Made by a program: the position numbers and the translations under genes
Origin: Oleiagrimonas sp963821885
GTDB lineage: Bacteria > Pseudomonadota > Gammaproteobacteria > Xanthomonadales > Rhodanobacteraceae
Assembly: GCA_963821885.1 (NCBI GenBank)
Contig: CAWGFN010000001.1
Span: forward strand, 682,001 to 746,000
Reading direction: 5' to 3'
Length of the DNA stretch: 64,000 nucleotides
Part shown: positions 1 to 9,140 of the stretch, one piece after another
Numbering within the stretch: position 1 is the first letter of the stretch
Layout of the letters: each line of letters begins with the position of its first letter
Notes under the pieces: model-generated
The model's database searches: none
What the model was told of the DNA's origin: nothing
What the model saw: only the letters and a program-made list of their open reading frames with translations

Positions 1-1719
1 GACCACGATCATCAGGGTCACCTCGGTGGGCAGGTAGATGCCCAGGCCCACGGCCAGCGGCGGCAGGCGCACGGACTTGCCGAACAGCGCCAGCACCTCG
101 TCGACCACGATGATGCCGGCACCGATGGCGGCGCCGGTGCGGATCAGGCCCCAGTCGATGTTGTGCTGCAGCACGCCCTGCGCCAGCGCCGAGATCAGGC
201 CCGCCTGAGGCGCCGCCAGGGCATCCTTGGTCGCATTGGCCGCGCCGACGAAACCATAGGCCTCGTTGAGCAGGTTCATCACGAACGGAATGATCAGCGC
301 GCCGGCGGCGACGCCGATCACCAGCGCCACCTGCTGCTTCCACGGCGTGGCATCGACCAGCTGGCCGGTCTTGAGGTCCTGCAGGTTGTCGTTGGCGATG
401 GTGGCGCCGGCGAACACCACCGAGGAGGTGAACAACGCGAAGGCCACCAGTGCCTTGCCGGCCTCCGGCGGCAGGCTCGACTGCACGCCCAGCGCCAGCA
501 GCACCGAGGCGATGACGATGACCAGGATGCCGATGCCCGACAGCGGGCTGTTGGACGAGCCGACCAGGCCGGCCATGTAGCCGCAGACCGCGGCCACGAA
601 GAAGCTCATCAGCGCCACGAACACCACGCCGCCGATGACCAGCAGCCACAGGTGCGAGCCGAGTCCGGCGCCGACGGTGAAATCACCCAGCAGCCAGGCA
701 ATCGGCACCATGCAGGCCAGCGTCACCAGCGCCACGATGCCGATCGGCAGGTCATGCTCGGTGCGTGGCAGGGATTCGCCCTGACCGGCCTTGCGCATCC
801 GGCTCGAACGGATGGCGTCGGTCAGGCCCGTGTATACCGGCTTGACCAGCTTGACCAGGGTCCAGATGGCGGCGGCCGCGATGGTGCCGGCGCCGAGGAA
901 GCGCACCTTCTGCCCGAACACGGCACCGGCCACGTCGGCGGCCGAACCGTCCAGGTGCGAGAGCAGCGCGAAGTGTGGCACCGCCCAGCCCCAGGCGATG
1001 AGCGTGCCCAGCAGCATGGACACGCCGACCCACAGGCCCACCAGGTGGCCGACCGCCAGCAGGGCGAAGGACAGGCTGAAGTCGAAACCGGACACGGCGC
1101 CGCGGTCGCCGACGCGGAAGTAGCCACTGACGTCCTTGGCGAACACATGCGTGGCCTCGACCACCGCGAAGGCGGCCGAGACGATGGCGCCCCACACCAC
1201 GGCCATGAATCCGGCGCGACCGGCCTCGGCGGCATCGGCGTCGCCGTCGGCGCCCTCGCGATGGCTGGCGCCGACCTTGAGCACCTCGGCGCAGGCCACG
1301 CCTTCCGGATACGGCAGGTCCGAGTTGGTCACCAGGGCGCGGCGCAGCGGAATCGAGTACATCACCCCGAGCGTGCCGCCCAGCGCGCAGATCAGCGCGG
1401 TCTCCCAATACGGGAAGCCGGCCCACCAGCCGGCGATGACCATGCCCGGCAGCACGAAGATGATCGCCGACAGCGTGCCCGCCGCCGAGGCGATGGTCTG
1501 CACGATGTTGTTTTCCTGGATGGTGGCGTCGCCGACCTTGCGCAGGAGCGCCATCGATATCACCGCCGCCGGGATCGACGTGGCGAAGGTCAGGCCGGCC
1601 TCGAGACCGAAGTAGACGTTGGCCGCCGTGAACAGCAGCGTGATCAGTACGCCGATGACGACGCTGCGGACGGTCAGTTCGGTTTGCGGCGCCAGTGCGC
1701 CGTGGCCAGAGGTGTTCAC
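1..1719 (-). CDS. OPT family oligopeptide transporter (3' end outside window)
   Basis: The minus-strand frame from GTG at 1719 stays open to base 1, giving 573 residues; the C-terminus lies beyond the left edge. The N-terminal part reads as a hydrophobic segment (LITLLFTAANVYFGLEAGL), followed by NNIVQTIASAAGTLSAIIF. The last residues in the window include LPPLAVGLGIYLPTEVTL. All three are typical of bacterial OPT/YSL-family proteins, proton-coupled inner-membrane transporters of peptides or metal chelates. A GGGGAG ribosome site lies about 8 bases before the GTG. The family usually runs to about 620-680 residues, so roughly 50-100 are missing. The substrate cannot be read from the sequence. 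Confidence 0.88.
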   Translation of the reverse strand, partial: MNTSGHGALAPQTELTVRSVVIGVLITLLFTAANVYFGLEAGLTFATSIPAAVISMALLRKVGDATIQENNIVQTIASAAGTLSAIIFVLPGMVIAGWWAGFPYWETALICALGGTLGVMYSIPLRRALVTNSDLPYPEGVACAEVLKVGASHREGADGDADAAEAGRAGFMAVVWGAIVSAAFAVVEATHVFAKDVSGYFRVGDRGAVSGFDFSLSFALLAVGHLVGLWVGVSMLLGTLIAWGWAVPHFALLSHLDGSAADVAGAVFGQKVRFLGAGTIAAAAIWTLVKLVKPVYTGLTDAIRSSRMRKAGQGESLPRTEHDLPIGIVALVTLACMVPIAWLLGDFTVGAGLGSHLWLLVIGGVVFVALMSFFVAAVCGYMAGLVGSSNSPLSGIGILVIVIASVLLALGVQSSLPPEAGKALVAFALFTSSVVFAGATIANDNLQDLKTGQLVDATPWKQQVALVIGVAAGALIIPFVMNLLNEAYGFVGAANATKDALAAPQAGLISALAQGVLQHNIDWGLIRTGAAIGAGIIVVDEVLALFGKSVRLPPLAVGLGIYLPTEVTLMIVV

Positions 1720-1819
1720 CAGGATGCTCCCCGTGCATTCGATGCCACGGATCGTTCCATGGATGGCGCATCAGCCGCAAGCCGCGCACCCGATACCGGC
1801 GCAGCGTGACCCGCGCGCG

Positions 1820-4573
1820 TCAGTCGGCCGGCGGGACCAGGCGCAGGGTCCCCGTGCCGCGCCGTCGTTCGCCGGCGAGCAGGGGTTCGAGCCCTTCGGC
1901 CGGAATCGGGCGCGAATACAGGTAGCCCTGCCCTTCCTCGCAGCCCGCTCGGCGCAGGAAGTCGTGCTGCTGCTCGGTTTCCACGCCCTCGGCGATCACC
2001 GACAGGCCCAGGCTGCGCGCCATCACCAGCATGGCCTGGACGATGCTGGCGTCCTCGGCGCTGCCGGGAAGCTCGTCGACGAAGGAACGATCGATCTTCA
2101 GGTACGCCACCGCCGGCAGCTTCAGGTAGGCCAGCGAGGAATAGCCGGTGCCGAAATCATCGATGGCCACGGCCAGACCGAGGCCATGCAGCGCGTTCAT
2201 GGTCTCGCGGGTGGCGTCGCCCAGATGCAGGATCGTGCTTTCGGTGATCTCCAGCATGATGTCGCGTGGCTGGATACCGTGACGCTGGATGGCGCGCGTC
2301 ACCTGCTGCACGAACTCCGGGTGCGAGAACCAGCTGGCCGATATATTGACCGCGATGCGTGGCACCGCCAGCCCGCTCGCATGCCAGCGCGCGACCTGCC
2401 GGCAGACCTGATCCAGCACCCATTCGTCGATATGGCGGATCAGGCCGAGCGTCTCGGCCATGGGCACGAACTCGCCGGGCATGATGTGCCCGCGTTCGGG
2501 GTGCTCCCAGCGCAACAGCGCCTCCGCGCCCACCAGCCGGTTGTCGGCGAACAGGATGCTGGGCTGGTACAGCAGCCGGAACTGGTCCTCCTCGAGGGCC
2601 CGGCGCAGGTCGGTCAGCAGCAACAGCCGCCGGTTGGCGTCGGCGCGCATGCGCGGCGTGTAGAAACGGAACGAATTGCGTTCCTGCTGCTTGGCGCTGT
2701 ACATGGCCGCATCGGCATGCGTGAGCAACGTGGTCGCATCATGGCCGTCGAGCGGATACGAGGCGATGCCGATGCTGGCGCCCAGGACGATCTCGTAGCC
2801 CTCGATCGAGAACGGCTGCGAAAGCGATTCGATCAGACGCGTGGCCAGCTCGGCCACGTCTTCACGTGCCTTCAGTTGCGCCACCAGCAGGGTGAATTCA
2901 TCGCCACCGATGCGCCCGGCCACGGCCCCCGGCGGCAGATGCCGGTGGATGCGCTCGGCCACCACGGTCAGCAGTCGGTCGCCGATGGCATGGCTGTAGC
3001 TGTCGTTGACGAGCTTGAAGTTGTCCAGGTCGACGAATATCACCGTGACGGTCTCGTTGTCGCGTTCGGCGTCGCGTATGGCATCGGTGACGCCACGCTC
3101 GAACTCGGAACGGTTGACCAGCCCGGTCAGGGCGTCATGCGTGGCCAGGTACTGCAGGTGTCTCTGGCCGGCCTTGCTGTCGGTGATGTCCGTGCAGACC
3201 GCCACGTAGTGCTCGATGTCCTGATCGCCGGCACGTATCACGCTGATACTGAGACGCTCCGGGTACACGCTGCCGTCACGCCGCCGCATCTGCACCTCGC
3301 CGCTCCAGTGGCCCTGTTCGGCCACGGTCGTCCAGATCGATGCCGGCAGGGGCGTTCCGTCAGGCATCCGGCGGTAGGCTTCGAACGCCACGCCCTCCAC
3401 TTCGCCCGCCTCGTAGCCCGTCAGGCGCGCGTGCGCGGCATTGACCGTGAGAATGCGTCGCGCCGCATCGGTGATGATCACGCCTTCGGCCACGCTGGCC
3501 ATGGCCTCGGTGGCGATGCGACGCTCGCGCGCCATCTGCATGTGCTCGCTGAGGTCACGCAGGATGTCCTGGCGGACCCTGAATTCGTTGCCCCACTGCA
3601 CCACGCTGCTCGATACCTGCACGGGCCGCGGCCGGCCATCAGCGGATTTCAGGTGACGCACGCCATCGTCGTCGTCATGCGGGGCGCTCGGTCGCGCGAA
3701 CAGTTCACCGTAGGGCATGCCGCGCAGGTGGTCCTCGCCCAGTCCGGTCCAGGCCGAGGCCCTGCGATTGGCCTGCAGGACGATGCCGCTGTCGTCCTCC
3801 ACCATCACGATGGCGTCATCGGCGCTGTCGAACAGCAGCCGGTAGCGCTCCTCGCTGCCACGGATGTCGGCGAGGATGCGACGCGCCAGCCAGAGCCACA
3901 GAAGGATCGCCAGCAACCCGGCGAAGCCAAGCCCGGCCAGCAGCAGGTGCGACACCTGCACGGCGCCTTTCGCCATGGTGGCCGAGAACGCGTTGCTGCG
4001 CGGCTCGATGTAGTTGTTGAGGTCGGCGATCCTCTGCCGTTGCGCATGGATGAAGGCATCATCCACCGTGCCCGCCGCATAGGCTTCCCGCAAATCCCCG
4101 GCGATGACGGCCATCTGCTGTACTTGCGCGTCGGTCGAACGCCACGCCTCGAGCGAGGCATGCATGTACGGCGCATCCTGCAGATACCGCATCATGAAGA
4201 TGATCATCGGGATCGCCTCGGGCATCGCGTTGTCCGCGCGCAGGATGGCGGCGACCTTGTCGTAGTCGTAGGTCGGCTGCGCGACGGTATCGCGCACATG
4301 GCGATAGTCGGCGAGTATCCGGTAGGCATGGCGGAAATGGCGCAGGTCGGCATCGCGGCCGCTCTCGGCGTAGGCGTCGAGATCGATCACCGCCTGTTTC
4401 TGCGCCTTGGACCAGATGCTCTCGCCGTTGAGGAACCCGGCGAGAGCAACCTGGGTCTTGAGCGCACCCCAGGACAAGGCCAGGAGCACGCCCACCACGA
4501 CAGCGAGGCCCCATGCCAGGGGCATGAGGCGTCGAGCCAGCGGCTGCTGCATACCACTCGTAGCACGTCGCAT
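1820..4573 (-). CDS. Membrane PAS-PAS-GGDEF-EAL cyclic-di-GMP protein
   Basis: A protein of 917 residues. Two membrane segments (about 15-37 and 206-228) bracket a periplasmic sensor region of about 170 residues. They are followed by two PAS domains (about 240-490), a GGDEF domain with intact RIGGDEF near residue 556, and an EAL domain with intact EALLRW near 684 and DDFGTG near 806. Both catalytic signatures look complete, so the protein could make and break c-di-GMP; which activity dominates cannot be told. I chose ATG 4573 because an AGGGA site lies 9 bases upstream. An in-frame GTG at 4636, directly after the stop of the TenA-like gene, is the alternative. It is probably co-transcribed with that gene. 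Confidence 0.9.
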   Translation of the reverse strand: MRRATSGMQQPLARRLMPLAWGLAVVVGVLLALSWGALKTQVALAGFLNGESIWSKAQKQAVIDLDAYAESGRDADLRHFRHAYRILADYRHVRDTVAQPTYDYDKVAAILRADNAMPEAIPMIIFMMRYLQDAPYMHASLEAWRSTDAQVQQMAVIAGDLREAYAAGTVDDAFIHAQRQRIADLNNYIEPRSNAFSATMAKGAVQVSHLLLAGLGFAGLLAILLWLWLARRILADIRGSEERYRLLFDSADDAIVMVEDDSGIVLQANRRASAWTGLGEDHLRGMPYGELFARPSAPHDDDDGVRHLKSADGRPRPVQVSSSVVQWGNEFRVRQDILRDLSEHMQMARERRIATEAMASVAEGVIITDAARRILTVNAAHARLTGYEAGEVEGVAFEAYRRMPDGTPLPASIWTTVAEQGHWSGEVQMRRRDGSVYPERLSISVIRAGDQDIEHYVAVCTDITDSKAGQRHLQYLATHDALTGLVNRSEFERGVTDAIRDAERDNETVTVIFVDLDNFKLVNDSYSHAIGDRLLTVVAERIHRHLPPGAVAGRIGGDEFTLLVAQLKAREDVAELATRLIESLSQPFSIEGYEIVLGASIGIASYPLDGHDATTLLTHADAAMYSAKQQERNSFRFYTPRMRADANRRLLLLTDLRRALEEDQFRLLYQPSILFADNRLVGAEALLRWEHPERGHIMPGEFVPMAETLGLIRHIDEWVLDQVCRQVARWHASGLAVPRIAVNISASWFSHPEFVQQVTRAIQRHGIQPRDIMLEITESTILHLGDATRETMNALHGLGLAVAIDDFGTGYSSLAYLKLPAVAYLKIDRSFVDELPGSAEDASIVQAMLVMARSLGLSVIAEGVETEQQHDFLRRAGCEEGQGYLYSRPIPAEGLEPLLAGERRRGTGTLRLVPPAD

Positions 4574-4636
4574 TGGCAATCCCTGTTTCCAGGCCGCAAC
4601 CCGAGAATACGACGTGCGAGGCGGATTGTCTTGCAC

Positions 4637-5413
4637 CTATGCGGCAGCCCCAGCGGCCTGATGACCGAGCCTGCTGGGTTCGATGCAGATGTCGGCAAGC
4701 ACTTTCATGCAGACATAACTGCGGCGCACGCATTCGGCGAGGTGCTCGACCTCGTCCGCGGACGGCGCGGTGCCGAGCAGCGTGCACACGATCTCCAGCG
4801 CCTCCCACGGATGGGTGTCGTCATAGGCCGCATGCAACTTCAGCCAGCGCAGCGAGCGGGCCCGGCTGGCGGGATCGAAACGTTCGCGGTAGGACGCACT
4901 GTCATGGAGAATCCGCGACCATTCGCCGGTGGCGCCCTCGACCGCGTAGTTGGTCGCGGCAACCCCCGCCGCGAGACTGTCGTTGGCGCTGACCTCCTCG
5001 CACCAGCGGGCCAGCACGTCAGCACCCCTGGGGGTGCGTCCGGACAGGAGCTCCTGGCGCGCGATGCCCTCGCCCTCGGCCCAGTGCAGCCAGTATTCGG
5101 CATGGTTCTGCTCGACGCGGATATTGCGCACCAGCCAGCGCCTGGCAAGATCGTCGCCGGCGCTGCGTCCGTATTGCGTCTTCAGCAGACTGCGCGCCAT
5201 GTAGCCGGGGAATCGCTCGATCACGGGCCAGATGCCGACCATGAAATGACGCGTCGTCTCGAAGCAGGCGCTGCCGTCGCGCATCGCGTCCCACAGCGCA
5301 TGCTCGACCACGCTGCGCCGGGCATCCTCGCATGCGTCGACCATCTCCCGTGCCCACCGCGGATAGCTGTCGAGCTCGGTCAACGGTCCCTTGCGTTCAA
5401 ATGGCATGTTCAT
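4637..5413 (-). CDS. TenA/PqqC-like heme-oxygenase-fold protein (putative diiron enzyme)
   Basis: 258 residues, largely helical, resembling the TenA/CADD/PqqC superfamily annotated as iron-containing redox enzymes. Candidate metal ligands are E101-x-x-H104 (EQNH), the E of NYAVEG and the D/H of YDDTHP, which fits the carboxylate/histidine pattern of heme-oxygenase-like diiron oxidases. The cysteine typical of thiaminase TenA is not evident, so a thiaminase role is unlikely. ATG 5413 has a perfect GGAGGT site. The stop abuts the region encoding the downstream GGDEF/EAL protein, suggesting one transcript. The substrate is unknown. Confidence 0.72.
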   Translation of the reverse strand: MNMPFERKGPLTELDSYPRWAREMVDACEDARRSVVEHALWDAMRDGSACFETTRHFMVGIWPVIERFPGYMARSLLKTQYGRSAGDDLARRWLVRNIRVEQNHAEYWLHWAEGEGIARQELLSGRTPRGADVLARWCEEVSANDSLAAGVAATNYAVEGATGEWSRILHDSASYRERFDPASRARSLRWLKLHAAYDDTHPWEALEIVCTLLGTAPSADEVEHLAECVRRSYVCMKVLADICIEPSRLGHQAAGAAA

Positions 5414-5728
5414 CGTGCACCTCCATTGGATGGTTGTGCGTCCCCCGCATGCACTTCATCCGGCAGGACGCGTAGCGGGCGGTCCAGCGTGCCCAGACAC
5501 TTGTGCCGGCCCCTGTCGCGCAAGGTCACCGGCACGCTTGCAGCCTACGCCCGGGCTCCGCCGCACGGCATGACGGACATCGTGCTTTTGCGCATGCGCC
5601 GGCCGGGCCATGCCACTGGGCCGGATCGGCCTTCTCGTGCATTGACCGGCTGTAAGCGGATGCAGACGCGCCCGGTCTGTCTGGGGAGACGGGCCTGCTG
5701 CCGTTTCGCGTTCACGAGGTTTCCCACC
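5414..5728. other. Intergenic region between divergent TenA-like and msrA genes
   Basis: 315 bases that must hold the promoters of two divergent genes. Apart from the two ribosome sites at its ends (GGAGGT on the minus strand, GAGGT at 5716-5720 on the plus strand) I see only a weak imperfect hairpin near 5670-5695 with no T tract. No convincing promoter, operator or RNA gene is visible. Confidence 0.4.
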
Positions 5729-6433
5729 ATGCCGCATCGATTCATCACCCTTGGTTTCGCGCTGGCGCTGTCCATGTCCTGCTGGCTGGCCGGCTGTTCG
5801 TCGTCCGTGCCAACGACCAGCCAAGGGACGGCATTCCCCGAACCCGCGCATGCCGCCCCCGACGCGGATGCACACGGCATCCGCACCGCGGTCTTCGCCG
5901 GCGGCTGTTTCTGGGGCATGCAGTGGGTGTTCGAACACGTGCGCGGCGTGCAGTCGGTCACCGCCGGCTATGCCGGAGGCACGGCCGCCACGGCCACCTA
6001 CGACCAGGTCAGCGAGGGCGATACCGGGCACGCCGAATCGGTGCGGGTGCGATACGACCCGTCGCGGATCAGCTACGCGCAATTGCTCAAGGTGTACTTC
6101 GCGGTCGCCACCGACCCGACCCAGCTCGACAGGCAGGGGCCGGACGTGGGCAGGCAGTACCGCGGCGCGATCTTCTACACCAGCGCGAACCAGCGCCGGA
6201 TCGCCGAGGACTACATCGCCGAACTGCGCCATCGCCACGTCTACGATGCGCCGATCGTGACCCGGGTCGTGCCGCTCGCGGGGTTCTACCGCGCCGAGGC
6301 CTACCACCAGCATTACGCGGACAAACACCCGCACGATCTCTACATCGTCATCAACGACGCGCCGAAGATCGATGCACTGCGCGAGCGACTGCCGACACTG
6401 TATCGGAGCGACGCGGCGGTCGCCTCGCCCTGA
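5729..6433 (+). CDS. msrA: Lipoprotein peptide-methionine (S)-S-oxide reductase MsrA
   Basis: 234 residues. An N-terminal signal ends in a lipobox (LAGC, lipidated Cys23), so the enzyme is probably anchored in the envelope. The MsrA core begins near residue 50 and has the catalytic GGCFWGM motif (Cys60), then GYAGG and HAESVRV. The C-terminal AEAYHQHYADKHP matches MsrA. It would reduce methionine-S-sulfoxide in periplasmic proteins. The start is ATG 5729 with GAGGT 8 bases upstream; the frame is open far upstream but that part does not resemble protein. A second, cytoplasmic msrA with msrB lies at 8682-9658. Confidence 0.9.
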   Translation: MPHRFITLGFALALSMSCWLAGCSSSVPTTSQGTAFPEPAHAAPDADAHGIRTAVFAGGCFWGMQWVFEHVRGVQSVTAGYAGGTAATATYDQVSEGDTGHAESVRVRYDPSRISYAQLLKVYFAVATDPTQLDRQGPDVGRQYRGAIFYTSANQRRIAEDYIAELRHRHVYDAPIVTRVVPLAGFYRAEAYHQHYADKHPHDLYIVINDAPKIDALRERLPTLYRSDAAVASP

Positions 6434-6649
6434 ACGGAACCTGTCCCCGGGCCTGAACCGCAGGCGAACCTGAACCATCGCTGCGTCAACATGGCGCGTC
6501 TTGCCCGCGTTCATGTAGCCGTGGGCAGTATCGAATCACGAGGGGGATGCGAAACAGGATGTGTCGCCATCCACCCGCGGATACGGTCCGCGATGCGCCG
6601 CCCGATGAATCCAGGACGGCACTGTCACGCAAGACGATGGAGACACCTC

Positions 6650-7567
6650 ATGAAACGACAAGCCTGGCTGTTTGCGCTGCTGCTCCTGCTGGCCCTGCCC
6701 GCCGCCGCTCAATCCGTGCGCGGCTACGCCAGCATCCAGCTGGACCTTCACGCCGGTCCCGACATCGGCTACCCGGTGGTCGACCTGATTCCGCTCGGCG
6801 CGCCACTCTACGTGCACGGCTGCACGGCCAACTGGGCCTGGTGCGACGTCAGCGTGTACGACGAACGCGGCTGGGTCGCCGGTGACTACATCGACTACCC
6901 GTATCAGCGCCGCTGGGTCTCGGTGTACAGCTACGGCGCGCTGATCGGCATCCCGGTCGTCAACTTCATCATCGGCGACTACTGGCACGACCATTACCGG
7001 TATCGCCCCTTCTACCACAACCGCGGATACTGGTATCGCCACCGCTTCGCCTACCACCCGGTCCCGCGTTATCCGCGGCATCGTGTGCGGTTCGCGCATG
7101 CGTTCCATGACCAGGCGCGCTACGGCTACGGCTATCGCCGGGATCATGACCGTCGCTACGACCATGACCGCCGTCGAGACGACCAGCACCGCTCTCACGG
7201 CGACCACCGCGACCGCGACCGCGACCGCGGCCATGGCAACCGCGTGAACGTGCGCATCGGCAATGGCAACCGCCAGCGCGGCCATGAGCGCGGCCTCGGC
7301 CAGACCGTGGCCCGCCACGCCATCCCGCGGAACGAGCGCAGGGACACCTACCATCCGCCGCAGAACGCCTCGCGCCGCCTGGCTGGCCGACATCCGGCGA
7401 CGGGCAATCAGCGCTTCGCCGCGCGCGGCGGCAACTGGCAGAACGGACGGTCTAACTACAGCCGCCCGGCCCAGGCGCACCGCCAGGGCAGCCAGAAGCA
7501 CGCCGCCAACCGCAACCATGGCCATCACGGCGACCGCAATCCCAAGCATTACCGCGGCCAGCACTGA
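6650..7567 (+). CDS. Secreted SH3-domain protein with His/Arg-rich tail
   Basis: 305 residues. A clear signal peptide (MKRQAWLFALLLLLALPAAAQ) is followed by a bacterial SH3-like domain (about 22-85: GYASIQLDLHAGPDIGYPVV, then ERGWVAGDYIDYPY). A hydrophobic patch near residue 100 and a long tail rich in His, Arg, Tyr and Asn come next. The tail includes a DRDRDRD run coded by a GACCGC hexamer repeat. Proteins of this kind are common in Xanthomonadales and their function is unknown; the SH3 part may bind cell wall. GGAG lies about 10 bases before ATG 6650. A strong terminator follows at 7591. Confidence 0.8.
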   Translation: MKRQAWLFALLLLLALPAAAQSVRGYASIQLDLHAGPDIGYPVVDLIPLGAPLYVHGCTANWAWCDVSVYDERGWVAGDYIDYPYQRRWVSVYSYGALIGIPVVNFIIGDYWHDHYRYRPFYHNRGYWYRHRFAYHPVPRYPRHRVRFAHAFHDQARYGYGYRRDHDRRYDHDRRRDDQHRSHGDHRDRDRDRGHGNRVNVRIGNGNRQRGHERGLGQTVARHAIPRNERRDTYHPPQNASRRLAGRHPATGNQRFAARGGNWQNGRSNYSRPAQAHRQGSQKHAANRNHGHHGDRNPKHYRGQH

Positions 7568-7590
7568 GCACAATTGGCGCACACGCACCA

Positions 7591-7618
7591 CGGCGGAGAC
7601 TCCGGTCTCCGCCGTTTT
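7591..7618 (+). terminator. Rho-independent terminator after the SH3-domain gene
   Basis: A perfect 10-base-pair stem, CGGCGGAGAC / GTCTCCGCCG with a TCCG loop, is followed directly by TTTT. It lies 24 bases after the stop codon of the SH3-domain gene. Confidence 0.92.
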
Positions 7619-7750
7619 CATGTCCGCGGTCGGGCCCGGCGTCCCGTCCGGCCGCCGCCACGCGCGCGGACGGCTCCGCTTGCCGCGCCTGTTGCCTGCA
7701 AGCGATGCCCTGCTGCACTCTTGCGCGCATACCCCACGAGTTGCCTGCCG

Positions 7751-8512
7751 ATGACCGACGCCACCGTTAGCGCGCCCGCCCGACGCGGCTTCCGCTACTA
7801 CGACCTGATGGTTGGCGGCATGGTTGCCGTGTTGCTGTCGGCCAATCTCATCGGGCCGGCCAAGGTGGGCACGGTGACGCTGCCGCTGATAGGCGCGCTC
7901 AGCTTCGGCGCGGGCAACCTGTTCTTCCCCTTCAGCTACATCTTCGGTGACGTCCTGACCGAGGTATACGGTTACGCCCGCGCACGCCGCGCCATCTGGG
8001 CCGGCTTCGGCGGACTGGTCTTCGCCACCCTGATGACCTGGGCCATCCTGGCCATGCCGGCCAGCCCGACCGAGCCGTTCAACAGGACGTTGCAGCCGGC
8101 GCTGGAAATCGTCTTCGGCAACACCGGGCGTATCGTCATCGCCTCCATGCTGGCCTACTGGCTGGGCGATTTCGCCAACTCCTACGTGATGGCGAAGATG
8201 AAGATCTGGACGCAGGGCCGCCACCTGTGGACGCGCACCATCGGCTCGACCATCGTCGGCCAGGGACTGGACAGCCTGACCTTCTATCCGATTGCCTTCC
8301 TTGGCATCTGGGAGGGCGAGACCCTGATCAAGGTCATCGTCTTCAACTGGGTGATGAAAGTGACGGTGGAGGTGGTGTTCACCCCGCTGACCTATCTCGT
8401 GGTGGGTTTCCTCAAGCACCGCGAGGGCGTGGACGCCTACGACCGAGGCACGCATTTCACGCCCTTCAGCCTGCGTGACGAAGGGCAGCTTGAAGCGCCG
8501 CACGAGCGCTGA
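7751..8512 (+). CDS. yhhQ: YhhQ family queuosine precursor transporter
   Basis: 253 residues with about six membrane segments. The region FFPFSYIFGDVLTEVYGYARAR is diagnostic of the YhhQ/DUF165 family, and GDFANSYVMAKMKIWTQG and QGLDSLTFYPIAFLG also match. Family members import queuine precursors (preQ0/preQ1) for tRNA queuosine synthesis. ATG 7751 is the first start compatible with the family N-terminus. No queuosine biosynthesis gene is nearby, so the gene acts alone here. Confidence 0.86.
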   Translation: MTDATVSAPARRGFRYYDLMVGGMVAVLLSANLIGPAKVGTVTLPLIGALSFGAGNLFFPFSYIFGDVLTEVYGYARARRAIWAGFGGLVFATLMTWAILAMPASPTEPFNRTLQPALEIVFGNTGRIVIASMLAYWLGDFANSYVMAKMKIWTQGRHLWTRTIGSTIVGQGLDSLTFYPIAFLGIWEGETLIKVIVFNWVMKVTVEVVFTPLTYLVVGFLKHREGVDAYDRGTHFTPFSLRDEGQLEAPHER

Positions 8513-8681
8513 GTTCGCGGACGGATGCCGGGCTGCCTGGCCAGGGCATCCGGCGGCCCCCACCCGGGATTGAACCGACCCGGCACCACGGCCGGCTGGA
8601 CTGGACGCGGCCAGGGCGTTCTTGCAGCATGGTCCGCCATCCCCATGTCTGACGCATGCACCCGCCACGCCGGAGACCCGC

Positions 8682-9140
8682 ATGGCCGACTACCACAAGA
8701 CCCCCGAAGCCCTCGCCCGACTCACGCCCGAGCAGTACCGGGTGACCCAGGAATCGGGTACCGAGCGCCCGTTCCAGAACGCCTTTCACGATCACCATGC
8801 GCCGGGACTTTACGTGGACATCGTGTCCGGCGAACCGCTGTTCACCTCGCTGGACAAGTTCGACAGCGGCTGCGGCTGGCCCAGCTTCACCCGTCCGGTG
8901 GAGGACGCCAACGTGGTCGAGAAACGCGACACCAGCCACGGCATGACCCGCACCGAAGTGCGATCGAGCCACGGCAACAGCCACCTCGGGCACGTCTTCC
9001 CGGATGGCCCGGCCGAACATGGCGGCCTGCGCTACTGCATCAACTCGGCCTCGCTGCGCTTCATCCCGCTGGCCGAACTGGAACAGGCCGGCTACGGTGC
9101 CTATCGCAAGCTGTTCGAAGTGAACAGGACAAAACCGTGA
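8682..9140 (+). CDS. msrB: Peptide-methionine (R)-S-oxide reductase MsrB
   Basis: 152 residues, full length. The signature SGCGWPSF, the HLGHVFPDGP motif and the active-site RYCINSAS (Cys119) are intact, and the cysteine in SGCGWP could be the resolving residue. The CxxC pairs that bind zinc in many MsrB proteins are absent (SGEPLF in place of CGxPLF), so this is the zinc-free type. GGAGA lies upstream of ATG 8682. The stop overlaps the start of the following msrA, so the two stereospecific reductases are translationally coupled. Confidence 0.95.
   Translation: MADYHKTPEALARLTPEQYRVTQESGTERPFQNAFHDHHAPGLYVDIVSGEPLFTSLDKFDSGCGWPSFTRPVEDANVVEKRDTSHGMTRTEVRSSHGNSHLGHVFPDGPAEHGGLRYCINSASLRFIPLAELEQAGYGAYRKLFEVNRTKP

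Noticed and set aside
1619..6433. A 1604-codon open frame on the plus strand
   Set aside because: Only its last 234 codons (msrA from 5729) resemble protein. The rest runs antisense to the GGDEF/EAL and TenA-like genes and is open only because of high GC.
7190..7240. GACCGC hexamer run as a regulatory repeat
   Set aside because: It lies inside the SH3-protein gene and codes an Asp-Arg run; ordinary coding low complexity.
8550..8640. tRNA-like stretch on the minus strand (GGTTCAATCCC with a GGCGG/CCGCC end pair)
   Set aside because: The T-arm has only four partly wobble pairs, the acceptor spacing is four bases too long and no anticodon arm forms.
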